From contig DLTN01000061.1 in the NCBI GenBank assembly GCA_002500925.1, forward strand, positions 1 to 30,505: a stretch of 30,505 bases of DNA. The letters are read 5' to 3'. Source of the DNA: Gemmatimonadales bacterium UBA7835 (GTDB lineage Bacteria > Gemmatimonadota > Gemmatimonadetes > Longimicrobiales > Gaopeijiaceae). Both the position numbers and the translations under genes were made by a program. This document shows, piece after piece, positions 23,229 through 30,505 of the stretch. Numbering within the stretch: the stretch's first letter is position 1; each line of letters begins with the position of its first letter. A model generated the notes under the pieces. The model saw only the letters and a list, made by a program, of their open reading frames with translations. It was not told the DNA's origin and made no database searches.

Positions 23229-25019
23229 CTAAGATCCGGGCTCAGCGCTCATAGCTATAACTGTGTCACCTGACTTTATCTCAAGGACTTGTCCGGGTGA
23301 CCCCACTATCACCGCTCCATTAGGCCGAACTACAATGAGCGGCACGGCCTCTTCGCCATGCTCCCTAGCCCAGGCTCCGACCCCGACCTCTCCTGTCCAA
23401 CGTTTCGATATGAAACGCTGCCCAGAGGCATAGCGGCGCTGAAGTTCTTCATAGGTGAGGCCGGCAGCGCCTAGCACCCGCGCTCTCAGTCCAGGAGACA
23501 GTTCAGAAGATTCGCCCTGTGAAACACGCCCGGGAGCTAGTTGAAAGAGGTTCTGACGCCCAAAAAGATGCACGTAATGGCGTGCTGAGAGCGCGTTTAC
23601 TTCATCGTTCGCGGTGAGCGCCAACAGATTACCGATGACTGGCAAATCTAGGTCCTGGGCCGCTTGATCACTCAGGACACTTCCGTGGTATACCGGTAGA
23701 CCTCTCTGACTCGCCAGTCTCACCAGTCCGGGGTTCGTGTCAACCACAAGGATCGGCAGACCTGCTTCTTGTAGTGCTTGAGCGAGCCCGCGTGCAAAAG
23801 GATGAGCACCAATTATTAGAAACCCGTTTGGATTTCGTTCCGCGAGCCCAAGTCTCAAGGCAAGCGGACGCCCTATCAATCCATATATCGCTACAGAGCC
23901 TGCAATCACCAGAAACATGATAGGTACGAGTTGTTCTGCCCCCGCAAATCCCTCCTCCTCGAGCCGCAACGCAAACACGGCAGTCACGGCTGCCGCCACC
24001 ACTCCACGCGGTGCCATCGCGGATACAAAGAGACGATCCGGTCCCTTCAAGCGGCCATCCAGCGTGCACAAACTCACGGCTAATGGACGGACAAGGAGAA
24101 CCAGGATCGCGAGGAACAACGCAAATCTGAGATTGATCAACGCTGCTAGGGCGCTCCACTCAACACCCGCAGCCAAGACCACAAACAGTGCCGAGATGAT
24201 GAGGATCTGGAGGTTCTCTTTGAACTCCGTAATATGTGTGATATCAACACGGTCCTGATTAGCTAGAGCCACACCCATTACCGTGACAGCCAACAACCCT
24301 GATTCATGCTGAAAACCGTTAGCAAGCGCATACCCTAGAAGGGCTAGAGCCAGTGCCGAAGCTGAGTGCAGATGATCCGGTATCCAATAGCGCTGAAGAC
24401 ATAACACCAACAGAAACGCGGGGAGCAATCCAAATAGCGAACCGAAGACTATGGTCTTTCCGATGCCGACAAACGCAGATGCGAAAGCTCCATCTACCAA
24501 TGCTTCAAAAACCAAGACTGCAAGGACAGCCCCGATAGGATCGATCAAGATCCCTTCCCATTTCAAAACTGCTCCGCCTGGACCGGTAGGGCGTATCTGC
24601 CTCAAGAGCGGAATCACAACCGTCGGGCCAGTGACCGTGAGAATTGAACCGATGAGGATGGCTAAAGGCCAAGAGAGTCCTAGCACGTAGTGGGCGGCTA
24701 GTGCAGACAATCCCCAAGTTATCGCTGCGCCGAGTGTCACGAGCCTCCCGACTACCCGGAGTTGATCACCCAATTCAGGGAGGTGCAGTGTCAATCCTCC
24801 CTCGAAAAGCAGGATTGCGACAGCGATCGCGACTAAGGGTAGCAGCAAGTCCCCGAACATCGCCTCCGTGGGGATCAGCCCGACCCCGTCGGGTCCTGCT
24901 AGCATACCAAAAATCAGCAGGAGCAGGATCGAGGGAAGCTTAAGGCGCCACCCAAGCCATTGGGCGGAACCACCGAGGACCGCTACCGATACGATCCCGA
25001 TGACAAAGGTATCATTCAC
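23229..25019 (-). CDS. CPA-type Na+(K+)/H+ antiporter with C-terminal TrkA-N domain
   Basis: A 596-residue protein. Residues about 1-385 form roughly 12 helices of a NhaP-like exchanger: LPSILLLLIFGMLAGP near the first helices, ILLFEGGLTL (about 70-79), TGPTVVIPLLR (about 128-138) and the ion site region EGILIDPIGAVLAVLVFE (about 154-171) containing the key Asp. From about 395 a Rossmann TrkA-N domain starts (FLIIGAHPFARGLAQALQEAG then ILVVDTNP), binding NAD(H) or nucleotide through the Asp after strand two. A TrkA-C-like beta region (GAVIVGSPGQVLEIKSGDTVIAMS) closes the protein. It would exchange Na+ or K+ for protons in the inner membrane. The TPR gene lies 174 bases upstream on the same strand. 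Confidence 0.92.
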   Translation of the reverse strand: MNDTFVIGIVSVAVLGGSAQWLGWRLKLPSILLLLIFGMLAGPDGVGLIPTEAMFGDLLLPLVAIAVAILLFEGGLTLHLPELGDQLRVVGRLVTLGAAITWGLSALAAHYVLGLSWPLAILIGSILTVTGPTVVIPLLRQIRPTGPGGAVLKWEGILIDPIGAVLAVLVFEALVDGAFASAFVGIGKTIVFGSLFGLLPAFLLVLCLQRYWIPDHLHSASALALALLGYALANGFQHESGLLAVTVMGVALANQDRVDITHITEFKENLQILIISALFVVLAAGVEWSALAALINLRFALFLAILVLLVRPLAVSLCTLDGRLKGPDRLFVSAMAPRGVVAAAVTAVFALRLEEEGFAGAEQLVPIMFLVIAGSVAIYGLIGRPLALRLGLAERNPNGFLIIGAHPFARGLAQALQEAGLPILVVDTNPGLVRLASQRGLPVYHGSVLSDQAAQDLDLPVIGNLLALTANDEVNALSARHYVHLFGRQNLFQLAPGRVSQGESSELSPGLRARVLGAAGLTYEELQRRYASGQRFISKRWTGEVGVGAWAREHGEEAVPLIVVRPNGAVIVGSPGQVLEIKSGDTVIAMSAEPGS

Positions 25020-25118
25020 ACCTGAGCCCCCCCCTTTCCAAGAACGCGCTATATCAGCGCCTCAGCTAGCGATCAAAACTACCGGAGATCCTCCTGTTCG
25101 CGCTATGCATCCTCAACC

Positions 25119-25160
25119 CTCCACCCCGGCCAGACCAAGATGAGCCTAGCCGGGGTGGAG
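25119..25160 (-). terminator. Strong GC-rich inverted repeat between TPR gene and antiporter gene
   Basis: Arms 25119-25130 (CTCCACCCCGGC) and 25149-25160 (GCCGGGGTGGAG) pair perfectly over 12 bases around an 18-base loop. It begins 34 bases after the TPR stop in the direction of transcription. There is no T-run on either strand, so it could be a factor-dependent terminator, a stabilising 3' hairpin or an attenuator for the antiporter gene. Confidence 0.5.
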
Positions 25161-25193
25161 AATTTGCGCATCAAGCAGTCAGAAGCTTTTACC

Positions 25194-26570
25194 TCACCCG
25201 ATGGTCAACTCGTAAGTGTACCCCCACACCATCTCCGCCGAGTCGAATTGGGCATCGATTAGTTCTGACATGTCAGTAGCACCGACGCTCACGGACGCCG
25301 CTACCGTTCCTAGGGGTACGTCACCATCACCGTAGAAGGTAAAGACCACGTTAATTGGCGTCCCTTCTTCCAACACCTTGTTCGTGACAGACCCAGATAC
25401 CCTAGCCCCACCCCGCGGGAACCTTTGCATCTGGAACCCATCTAGACTGACCTCAAGTGCCGAAGCCGCGTTCATAGCTTCCTGTGTGGCTTCCGCGTCT
25501 TCGTCTCGGTTGGCCGCCTGAGCAAGCATTATCCAACTGTTTTGGTTGTACGGATCCAGTTCCACCCACCTCTCAGCTACAGCCGGTATTGCGCTGTACG
25601 CTGAGTCCAAATTAAGAGAGCGCGCCCACATCTCCACCGCATCTCTATCTGTCCTGTTAAGGTCAGCCGCCTTACCAAAGGCTGAGGCGGCATTGACATA
25701 GTCGTCCGCGTTATAGAATCCAACTCCAATAGCGAAGATCGTCTCGCCGTCGAGGCCGGGTTGCTCCAGCAAGTCCACGTAAACCTCTAGAGCCTCTTCT
25801 TCACGTTCGCCCTCCATAAGAACCTGTGCCAACCCTCTGAGGTGGTTCAGGTTGTCAGGCTCCGCAGCCACCAAAACGCCATAAGCATCTGCTGCCGCAT
25901 CATATTGAGCATCCGCTGCTAAAACCTGTGCTCTGAGCAATGGCAAGACTGAGGCCTGCTCCTGCCATCCAGCCATCGTCGCAGAATCCGCAACCGCTGC
26001 AGTCTCAGAGGACATGAAACCATCTACCTGCTCCATGAAGTCGAGAGATCTCGTATACTCGCCGAGGGAGCCATAGAGCTGCGCGACAGTGATCATGATC
26101 TCAGGGCGCTCCTTGAAGATTGCGTGTGCATCCTCAAAGATCGCCACGGCGCCTTCATAATCACCACCGCCTATCAGAGGTGATGCTTGGTTGTAGAGGT
26201 CGATCCACGTGGACTGACGAAGCGGCTGATCCTGAAGCTCGTAGAGAGGATAGAGCTCATTTGCCTTATCAAAGAACGCACCAGCCTCCTGATATTGGCT
26301 GAGCCCTAGTGAGGCTAGAGCTGCCAATCTGTATCCGAGCGGATTGTTCTGGTTCTCCGCAATTTCAGCCTCTGCGTACTGGAGAGCCATCCTATAGTAG
26401 GCCTCTTTTTCAGCCTGATCCTCTGTGTCCTCTGCGTCCTCGATAGCGTCTTCAGCGTCTTCGGTGTAATCACTATCACGGGGACGTTCCCCTACTTGTG
26501 CGGACAAAGACCCTCCCATCAATAACATCAGGAAGGCTAGTAGTCCCAGTCCGGTTGCTACCCTCTTCAT
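25194..26570 (-). CDS. Exported TPR protein with C-terminal FxLYD-like beta domain (paralogue 1)
   Basis: A 458-residue protein with a cleavable signal peptide (cut near LSAQ, residue 25) and no lipobox cysteine. An acidic stretch (YTEDAEDAIEDAEDTEDQAE, 35-54) is followed by TPR repeats to about 365 (for example GYRLAALASLGLSQYQEAGAFFDKA split over two helices, GVGFYNADDYVNAASAFGKAA, DAVEMWARSLNLDSAYSAIPA). Residues about 370-458 form a beta domain (RVSGSVTNKVLEEGTPINVVF, FYGDGDVPLGTV, FDSAEMVWGY) resembling FxLYD domains of secreted proteins. GGAG lies eight bases before ATG 26570. Residues near 310-345 are almost identical to the lipoprotein at 27955-29373, so the two arose by duplication. 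A role in envelope assembly is plausible but not shown. Confidence 0.82.
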   Translation of the reverse strand: MKRVATGLGLLAFLMLLMGGSLSAQVGERPRDSDYTEDAEDAIEDAEDTEDQAEKEAYYRMALQYAEAEIAENQNNPLGYRLAALASLGLSQYQEAGAFFDKANELYPLYELQDQPLRQSTWIDLYNQASPLIGGGDYEGAVAIFEDAHAIFKERPEIMITVAQLYGSLGEYTRSLDFMEQVDGFMSSETAAVADSATMAGWQEQASVLPLLRAQVLAADAQYDAAADAYGVLVAAEPDNLNHLRGLAQVLMEGEREEEALEVYVDLLEQPGLDGETIFAIGVGFYNADDYVNAASAFGKAADLNRTDRDAVEMWARSLNLDSAYSAIPAVAERWVELDPYNQNSWIMLAQAANRDEDAEATQEAMNAASALEVSLDGFQMQRFPRGGARVSGSVTNKVLEEGTPINVVFTFYGDGDVPLGTVAASVSVGATDMSELIDAQFDSAEMVWGYTYELTIG

Positions 26571-26687
26571 TTACTGAGCTCCATTTGGGTGAAGAGTCAT
26601 TCTCGCCGAGATTGGCCAAACGATCAATATGGTCCAACGCTTATGTAAACCTCACACTACATCAACCCTAATTCAAAGATCCGATTC

Positions 26688-27440
26688 CTAGAGAGGTTTG
26701 TCCGGGTTCGCGATAGTGCGCCACATGTGCGCACTCGGGCTATTGTCGTAACCCAAACCCTCCGCTGGATGAGCAAAGTTACGCTCGATAATCTCAATGA
26801 ACGGGTCCAAGGTCAGCTCAACGCCCTCCTCAAAGGCGTACAGGTCACAGACCGTAATCAAACGAGCTTCCATGTACCACTCATGGCTGGTCGCGTATTC
26901 TGCCGCCTGACGGATATAGTCCGGTGGTACGTAGTCCTCGCCAAAAATACGAACGTAAAGGTCCGGATACTCGTAAGACACCTGGGGATCTGGGTAAAAC
27001 CTTAGCGCTCCATGGTATCGAATTCCCCAAGTAATGCGTTCGTCCACATACGGTTCGTAGAGCTGCGCCCCCCACCATCCATGGTCAGCGCGAATTAACC
27101 CCTGCACGCCATCGTGCAGCAGGCAAGCCATAACTGTCCGTTCTGGATATCCACTTCTAAGCGCATGAGTTGCACTCTGCAGACAATGTGACTTGGCTGC
27201 GAGGCGTAGGTTGAAGAAATCAACGAGCGTTGGTTTCTCCGGCATCGGCTCGAGTGGGAATTCCGAGGCCCGCAGGAGATTCCCTGCTCCCCGAGGCCCT
27301 GGCACCTGCTGCAGCGCTGCCTCGTCAATCTGATCCAGCATGTAGTGCTCCAGCGCCTCCGCCTTCTCCTCTGGATCCATAAGCTCCAGAGCACCCACTC
27401 CCACACTCGCCAGGAATGCTTTGCGATCAACTTCAATCAT
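26688..27440 (-). CDS. HD-domain protein, candidate diiron HD oxygenase/phosphatase (PhnZ/MIOX-like)
   Basis: A 250-residue protein. The N-terminus has DRKAFLASVGVGAL, which looks like a degenerate Tat-type motif without the twin arginines. An all-helical HD core follows with potential metal ligands His85 (KSHCLQSA), His109-Asp110 (CLLHDGVQ), His120 (RADHGWWGAQ), His143 (IRYHGALRF) and Asp199 (VCDLYAF). The set H...HD...H...H...D is that of mixed-valent diiron HD oxygenases such as PhnZ and MIOX and also of dimetal HD phosphohydrolases; the spacing from H to HD is 24 residues, as I recall for PhnZ. Substrate and reaction are therefore open. ATG 27440 has GGAGG four bases upstream and overlaps the end of a short upstream frame as ATGA. 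Confidence 0.75.
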   Translation of the reverse strand: MIEVDRKAFLASVGVGALELMDPEEKAEALEHYMLDQIDEAALQQVPGPRGAGNLLRASEFPLEPMPEKPTLVDFFNLRLAAKSHCLQSATHALRSGYPERTVMACLLHDGVQGLIRADHGWWGAQLYEPYVDERITWGIRYHGALRFYPDPQVSYEYPDLYVRIFGEDYVPPDYIRQAAEYATSHEWYMEARLITVCDLYAFEEGVELTLDPFIEIIERNFAHPAEGLGYDNSPSAHMWRTIANPDKPL

Positions 27441-27562
27441 GCGGCCTCCATCCTTCGGACGAGTCCAGCGATGACCGTTCGTTCATCGCTCAACTCCGTC
27501 TCATTCTGAAGGACATAGTTGGCTTCTCGGATAGGGCCGGCAAGTAACCCTCCCGCGCTGTA
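27437..27562 (-). pseudogene. Short coding-like frame upstream of the HD gene (truncated or decayed)
   Basis: After a stop, 41 codons remain open and end at a TGA overlapping the HD start codon (ATGA). The translation contains GPIREANYVLQNETELSDER and TVIAGLVRRMEAA, which look like normal amphipathic protein sequence. There is no ATG, GTG or usable start near the front; only TTG and ATG codons near its end. A different frame (ATG at about 27585) covers the front part as MVTRLHDRTAREGYL, so one frameshift would join a start to this tail. Rest of the 27441-27779 gap shows nothing else beyond the tRNA-Gly terminator. Confidence 0.35.
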
Positions 27563-27737
27563 CGATCATGAAGCCTAGTCACCATCGCTCGCTAGGCGAC
27601 TCCCGCTCTCTAGGTGAGTAATATCTAAGTTGCGGATCTTGTAAGGTCATCGGTCGAAACGCTGGGCACAGTTCCTTCGTAACGACCGTATCAAACCCGG
27701 CTTGTTGATGTAAAAAGCGCTTGTGTCACATTTGCAT

Positions 27738-27775
27738 AGAAAAGCCGGAAACCCCTATACACCCAGGGTTCCCGG
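27738..27775 (-). terminator. Intrinsic terminator of tRNA-Gly
   Basis: On the minus strand, GCCGGGAACCC pairs with GGGTTTCCGGC around an 11-base loop with one mismatch, then CTTTTCT follows. It begins about five bases after the tRNA 3' end, as expected for tRNA transcription stop. Confidence 0.8.
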
Positions 27776-27779
27776 CGAA

Positions 27780-27851
27780 GCGGGAGACCGGGTTCGAACC
27801 GGCGACCCTCAGCTTGGGAAGCTGATGCTCTACCAACTGAGCTACTCCCGC
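27780..27851 (-). tRNA. tRNA-Gly (anticodon CCC)
   Basis: A 72-base cloverleaf. Acceptor GCGGGAG pairs with CTCCCGC; D-arm GCTC-AGTTGGTA-GAGC; anticodon stem TCAGC/GCTGA around TTCCCAA, giving anticodon CCC (codon GGG); T-arm GCCGG-TTCGAAC-CCGGT, where the first pair is G-T. CCA is not encoded. Flanked by a promoter-like sequence and an intrinsic terminator, so it is a single-gene unit between the two TPR paralogues. Confidence 0.97.
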
Positions 27852-27863
27852 GGAAGCATGGAA

Positions 27864-27891
27864 AATGTAGCTGGGGCTCCTGGACGGTCAA
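27864..27891 (-). promoter_or_regulatory. Sigma70-type promoter of tRNA-Gly
   Basis: On the minus strand TTGACC (27891-27886), a 16-base spacer, then TACATT (27869-27864), ending 12 bases before the tRNA. Matches the consensus at five of six and four of six positions. An 8-base inverted repeat (27873-27880 with 27921-27928) overlaps it and may be chance. Confidence 0.55.
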
Positions 27892-27954
27892 CATTCCTTA
27901 GAAGCGCCTTGACCTGATGCGGAGCCCCAAACCCTCTCCTTATTTCAAACCAAA

Positions 27955-29373
27955 TCAGCCCGGTGTATACCCATAGCCACCTACCTGCTCAGCCGAGTCG
28001 AACTGCAGATTAAAGACCTGGGTCACATCAATCTGTTCCGCAGTCATCGTCTCAACCACGGATCCAATTGGGGTTCCGTCACCAGCGTAAAAGATGAAAC
28101 GCAGATTGATAACATCCCCTTCTTCCAGATTCTTGTTGATCAGTGAGCCTCTCACCTCCGCGCCTCCGTTCCCAATTCTCCGAAGCTGCAGGTCACTGAC
28201 GGTGAATGAGAGGCTCTCGATAACTGAAATCACCTCTTGAGTAGTTTTAGTGTCACCATTCTGATTCGCGGCCTGTGCAAGAATCAGCCAAGCATTCTGA
28301 CCATTTGGATCGAGCTCTGTCCATCGCTCAGCGACAGCTGGGATAGCGCTATAAGCGGAGTCTAACTGCAATGACCGCGCCCACATCTCAATCGCGTCGC
28401 GGTCGTTAACGCTCGCTGTAGCAGCCTTGCCAAAAGCATCCGCAGCCCTCCCGTAGTCGCTGGATTGGTAAAAGCCCACCCCAATCGAGAACAGAGTCTC
28501 CGAGTCCAGCCCAGACATCTCGAGCATATCTATGTATACAGCTGTGGCTTCCACTTCCTTACCCATCTCCATGAGAATTGCCGCGAGTCCGCGCTTCAAT
28601 TCTACATCGGTAGGATCAGCCGCAGACAGCTGACGATATGTCCCAATGGCTTGCTCGAAGCGGCCGGCGTCGGCAAACACTTGAGCACGAAGGAGCGGAA
28701 GTGGCTCAAGTTGCTCCTTCCAAGAACTAGCCGTAGCCGAGTCTGCTTGTAGCATTGTCTCTGAGCCGGCAAATCCTATCGCTGTGTTCAGGTTTTCTAT
28801 AGCCGCATCGTGGTCACGGAGCTGGGCATAGATCTGGCCCAAAATCACATTTGCCTCTGGCCGGCCTTTATATATGTCGTTCGCCCACTCGAAGTACTGT
28901 GTTGCGGTCTCATAGTCACCCGTTTGCACATAAGGTGTCCCTTGTTCGTAAAGATTCATCCAAGCCTGCTCGCGCACGGCCACCAGCTCGAATTCGTATA
29001 ACGGACGTAACTCGATGGCCTTCTCGAGGTATGCTCCCGCATCCGCATAGTCCTCAGTTCCGATCGAAGCGATCCCAGCTAGCCGATAGGCCAGCGGATT
29101 GAGAGTGTCCCCTTGAATTGCCGCCTCTGCCAAATCCCGCGCTTGAGCGTACAATCGTTCCGCTTCATTTGGTACAACCGCATCCTCCGCCGCTTCGATG
29201 GCATCTTCAGCGGCTCGAGTATTATCAGTGTTTCGGGGGTTTAGGCCGGCTCCTGCGCCGCTGATTCCCGACATGCCCCCACCACCTCCGGCCGAAGCGC
29301 AACCCGCTAACACCAGATTGAAAACCGTGATAAAACCCAGTCCGAAACCCTTCATTGTTCGGATTTCCTTCAT
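27955..29373 (-). CDS. TPR lipoprotein with C-terminal FxLYD-like beta domain (paralogue 2)
   Basis: Using ATG 29373 the product has 472 residues, with GAGG four bases upstream and a lipobox LVLAGC (modified Cys25). A glycine-rich linker (ASAGGGGGMSGISGAGAG) leads to TPR repeats; the C-terminal ~90 residues are a beta domain (AEVRGSLINKNLEEGDVINL, FYAGDGTPIGSVV). The segment DAIEMWARSLQLDSAYSAIP and following AVAERW.ELDP..QN.W..LAQAAN match the protein at 25194-26570 nearly residue by residue. An upstream ATG 29427 adds 18 residues ahead of the signal peptide and is unlikely. The genes are separated by the HD protein and tRNA-Gly. Probably an inner- or outer-membrane-anchored scaffold; no partner identified. 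Confidence 0.83.
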   Translation of the reverse strand: MKEIRTMKGFGLGFITVFNLVLAGCASAGGGGGMSGISGAGAGLNPRNTDNTRAAEDAIEAAEDAVVPNEAERLYAQARDLAEAAIQGDTLNPLAYRLAGIASIGTEDYADAGAYLEKAIELRPLYEFELVAVREQAWMNLYEQGTPYVQTGDYETATQYFEWANDIYKGRPEANVILGQIYAQLRDHDAAIENLNTAIGFAGSETMLQADSATASSWKEQLEPLPLLRAQVFADAGRFEQAIGTYRQLSAADPTDVELKRGLAAILMEMGKEVEATAVYIDMLEMSGLDSETLFSIGVGFYQSSDYGRAADAFGKAATASVNDRDAIEMWARSLQLDSAYSAIPAVAERWTELDPNGQNAWLILAQAANQNGDTKTTQEVISVIESLSFTVSDLQLRRIGNGGAEVRGSLINKNLEEGDVINLRFIFYAGDGTPIGSVVETMTAEQIDVTQVFNLQFDSAEQVGGYGYTPG

Positions 29374-29509
29374 TGGGACCTCTTTGAGAATGCGGCTGTC
29401 GTCAACAGAAAGGGGTATAAAGACCATCCACCACAGTTATCAGACGGACACTCCACTTATCCAGAGATTCTACGCGGAAGGGACCGTATCGTTTCAACCC
29501 TATGGATTC

Positions 29510-30505
29510 TTATCTCCCTAGGTAGGTCAGAATGCGGCTTGCCAGCGCTTCTGAGACACCCGGGATTCGACTTATTTCCTCTCGAGTAGCCGCCTTCACT
29601 CCCCGGAGTGACCCGAACCGTTTCAACAGCAGCTTCTGGCGTTTAGGTCCCACCCCTGGGATTTCTCCCAATCCCGAGCGAAGCGTCCGCTTAGTCCGGA
29701 GTTTCCGGTTGTACCTTACCGCGAAGCGGTGGGCTTCATCCCGTATCCTTTGGAGCAGGTGGAGCGCTCTGTGGCGCCGGTCTAATCGGACAGGATCCCC
29801 ACGCCCCGGGAGGAATACTTCTTCTTTTTTCTTAGCTAAAGCAATAACCGTCACATCTGACATACCCTGAGCGTTCAGGGCTTCCACTGATGCGGACAAC
29901 TGTCCCTTGCCACCATCGATGACTGCTAAGTCGGGGATCGGGCCTCCCTCTTCCGCTACCCTACGGAAATAGCGCCCCACCACCTCCGCCATAGACCGAT
30001 AATCGTCGTTACCCCAACCTCCCTTTACGCGCATATGGCGATACAACCCTTTCCGTGGCTCTCCGTTTTGGAAAACAACCGCGCTACCCACCACCTCAGT
30101 CCCCTGAGTGTGTGAGATGTCGAAGCAGACCATAAGCCTCGGTACAACTTTAAGGTCCAGTTCATCCTGAAGTCTGAAGAGGGCCTCTTCCGCCCGATCG
30201 GAAGCGTACAGCTCTAGCGCACTGTCTTCTAGTACCTGACGAGCGTTCTGCTCAGCCAATTCGATTAGTCGGGCCTTTTCTCCTCGTCGAGGAACCAGCA
30301 GTTGTACTCGACGCTTTGCAGCTCCCGTAAGAATGTCTTGAAGTAGGGATTGGTCCTCAAATCCTTCTGATAGAAGCACGTACTCCGGCAGGTCTCCCAA
30401 CACGAGGTCACCCGCACTGAGATAGTGCCTCGACACCAATGAGCTTATCAGGGTTGTATCCGATTCCTCTCTGACCTTCTCGAAGCGTTGCGCCTCCCGT
30501 CCCAA
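29510..30505 (-). CDS. uvrC: Excinuclease ABC subunit C (C-terminal half, 5' end beyond window)
   Basis: The frame is open to the window edge, giving 331 C-terminal residues of a protein normally about 600 long; the missing part holds the GIY-YIG nuclease. Visible are the RNase H-like 5' incision domain, with CFDISHTQGTEVVGSAVVF, VIDGGKGQLSAS and RDEAHRFAV carrying the conserved Asp, Asp and His, and the helix-hairpin-helix DNA-binding tail (GEIPGVGPKRQKLLLKRFGS then ISRIPGVSEALASRI). UvrC cuts on both sides of DNA lesions during nucleotide excision repair. The first codon in view reads TTG but is internal, not a start. It lies upstream of the TPR lipoprotein gene on the same strand, about 136 bases away. 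Confidence 0.95.
   Translation of the reverse strand: MGREAQRFEKVREESDTTLISSLVSRHYLSAGDLVLGDLPEYVLLSEGFEDQSLLQDILTGAAKRRVQLLVPRRGEKARLIELAEQNARQVLEDSALELYASDRAEEALFRLQDELDLKVVPRLMVCFDISHTQGTEVVGSAVVFQNGEPRKGLYRHMRVKGGWGNDDYRSMAEVVGRYFRRVAEEGGPIPDLAVIDGGKGQLSASVEALNAQGMSDVTVIALAKKKEEVFLPGRGDPVRLDRRHRALHLLQRIRDEAHRFAVRYNRKLRTKRTLRSGLGEIPGVGPKRQKLLLKRFGSLRGVKAATREEISRIPGVSEALASRILTYLGR

Noticed and set aside
27873..27928. Eight-base inverted repeat GGGGCTCC/GGAGCCCC around the tRNA-Gly promoter
   Set aside because: Forty-base separation and no other support; may be chance in GC-rich sequence.
1..30505. CRISPR arrays, insertion sequences, integrases, phage or toxin-antitoxin genes
   Set aside because: None seen: no regularly spaced direct repeats, no transposase or recombinase motifs, and no terminal inverted repeats with target duplications.

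Overview
The window is about 30.5 kb of a chromosomal, gene-dense bacterial sequence of moderate GC with very short gaps and many stop/start overlaps. It carries no plasmid, phage, transposon or CRISPR signature. The gene style points to a Gram-negative (diderm) lineage, most likely Gemmatimonadota or a close relative. This is an inference from: several exported proteins whose signal peptides end in A-x-Q or G-Q-like sites, lipoprotein TPR proteins, a BIG2 plus LVIVD secreted propeller, and the DUF512-der-plsY-gpsA-merR-surE-pcm order. No rRNA or marker phylogeny is available to prove it.

Layout: (1) 1-1817, minus strand: N-terminal part of a membrane-anchored TPR protein (cut by the window edge) and an MFS exporter of the fosmidomycin-resistance type. 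(2) 2014-4958, plus strand: a tight trio of a lipoprotein gamma-glutamyltransferase-family enzyme, a DUF423 membrane protein and a class III-like sirtuin. (3) 4999-8991, minus: TPR lipoprotein, secreted BIG2/LVIVD protein and a PLP-dependent threonine dehydratase/serine racemase-like enzyme. (4) 9130-11007, plus: small membrane protein, secreted SGNH hydrolase, second small membrane protein coupled to a YbjQ-family protein. (5) 11070-14462, minus: bacterial SLC12-like cation-chloride cotransporter, a 71-residue membrane protein and an exported beta-rich protein. The first two share a duplicated ~41-nt leader. (6) 14639-21579, minus: a long housekeeping operon (DUF512 radical-SAM-like protein, Der GTPase, PlsY, GpsA, MerR regulator, SurE, Pcm, YqaA-like membrane protein) followed by tRNA-Arg(CCT). 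(7) 21852-23213, plus: M23 peptidase lipoprotein. (8) 23229-30505, minus: UvrC (C-terminal half), a TPR lipoprotein, tRNA-Gly(CCC), an HD-domain protein resembling diiron HD oxygenases, a second TPR protein paralogous to the first, and a CPA-type Na+(K+)/H+ antiporter with a TrkA-N domain.

Functional themes are envelope biology (lipoproteins, M23 peptidase, GGT, SGNH hydrolase), ion homeostasis (SLC12-like carrier, antiporter), phospholipid synthesis (PlsY and GpsA form and use glycerol-3-phosphate), ribosome assembly (Der) and repair of aged macromolecules (Pcm, SurE, UvrC, sirtuin).

I did not find a clearly new multi-gene defence or biosynthetic system. The most promising leads are the HD-domain candidate oxygenase with its decayed or coupled upstream frame, the duplicated leader in front of the SLC12-like transporter and its small membrane neighbour, and the paired TPR/FxLYD-like envelope proteins.
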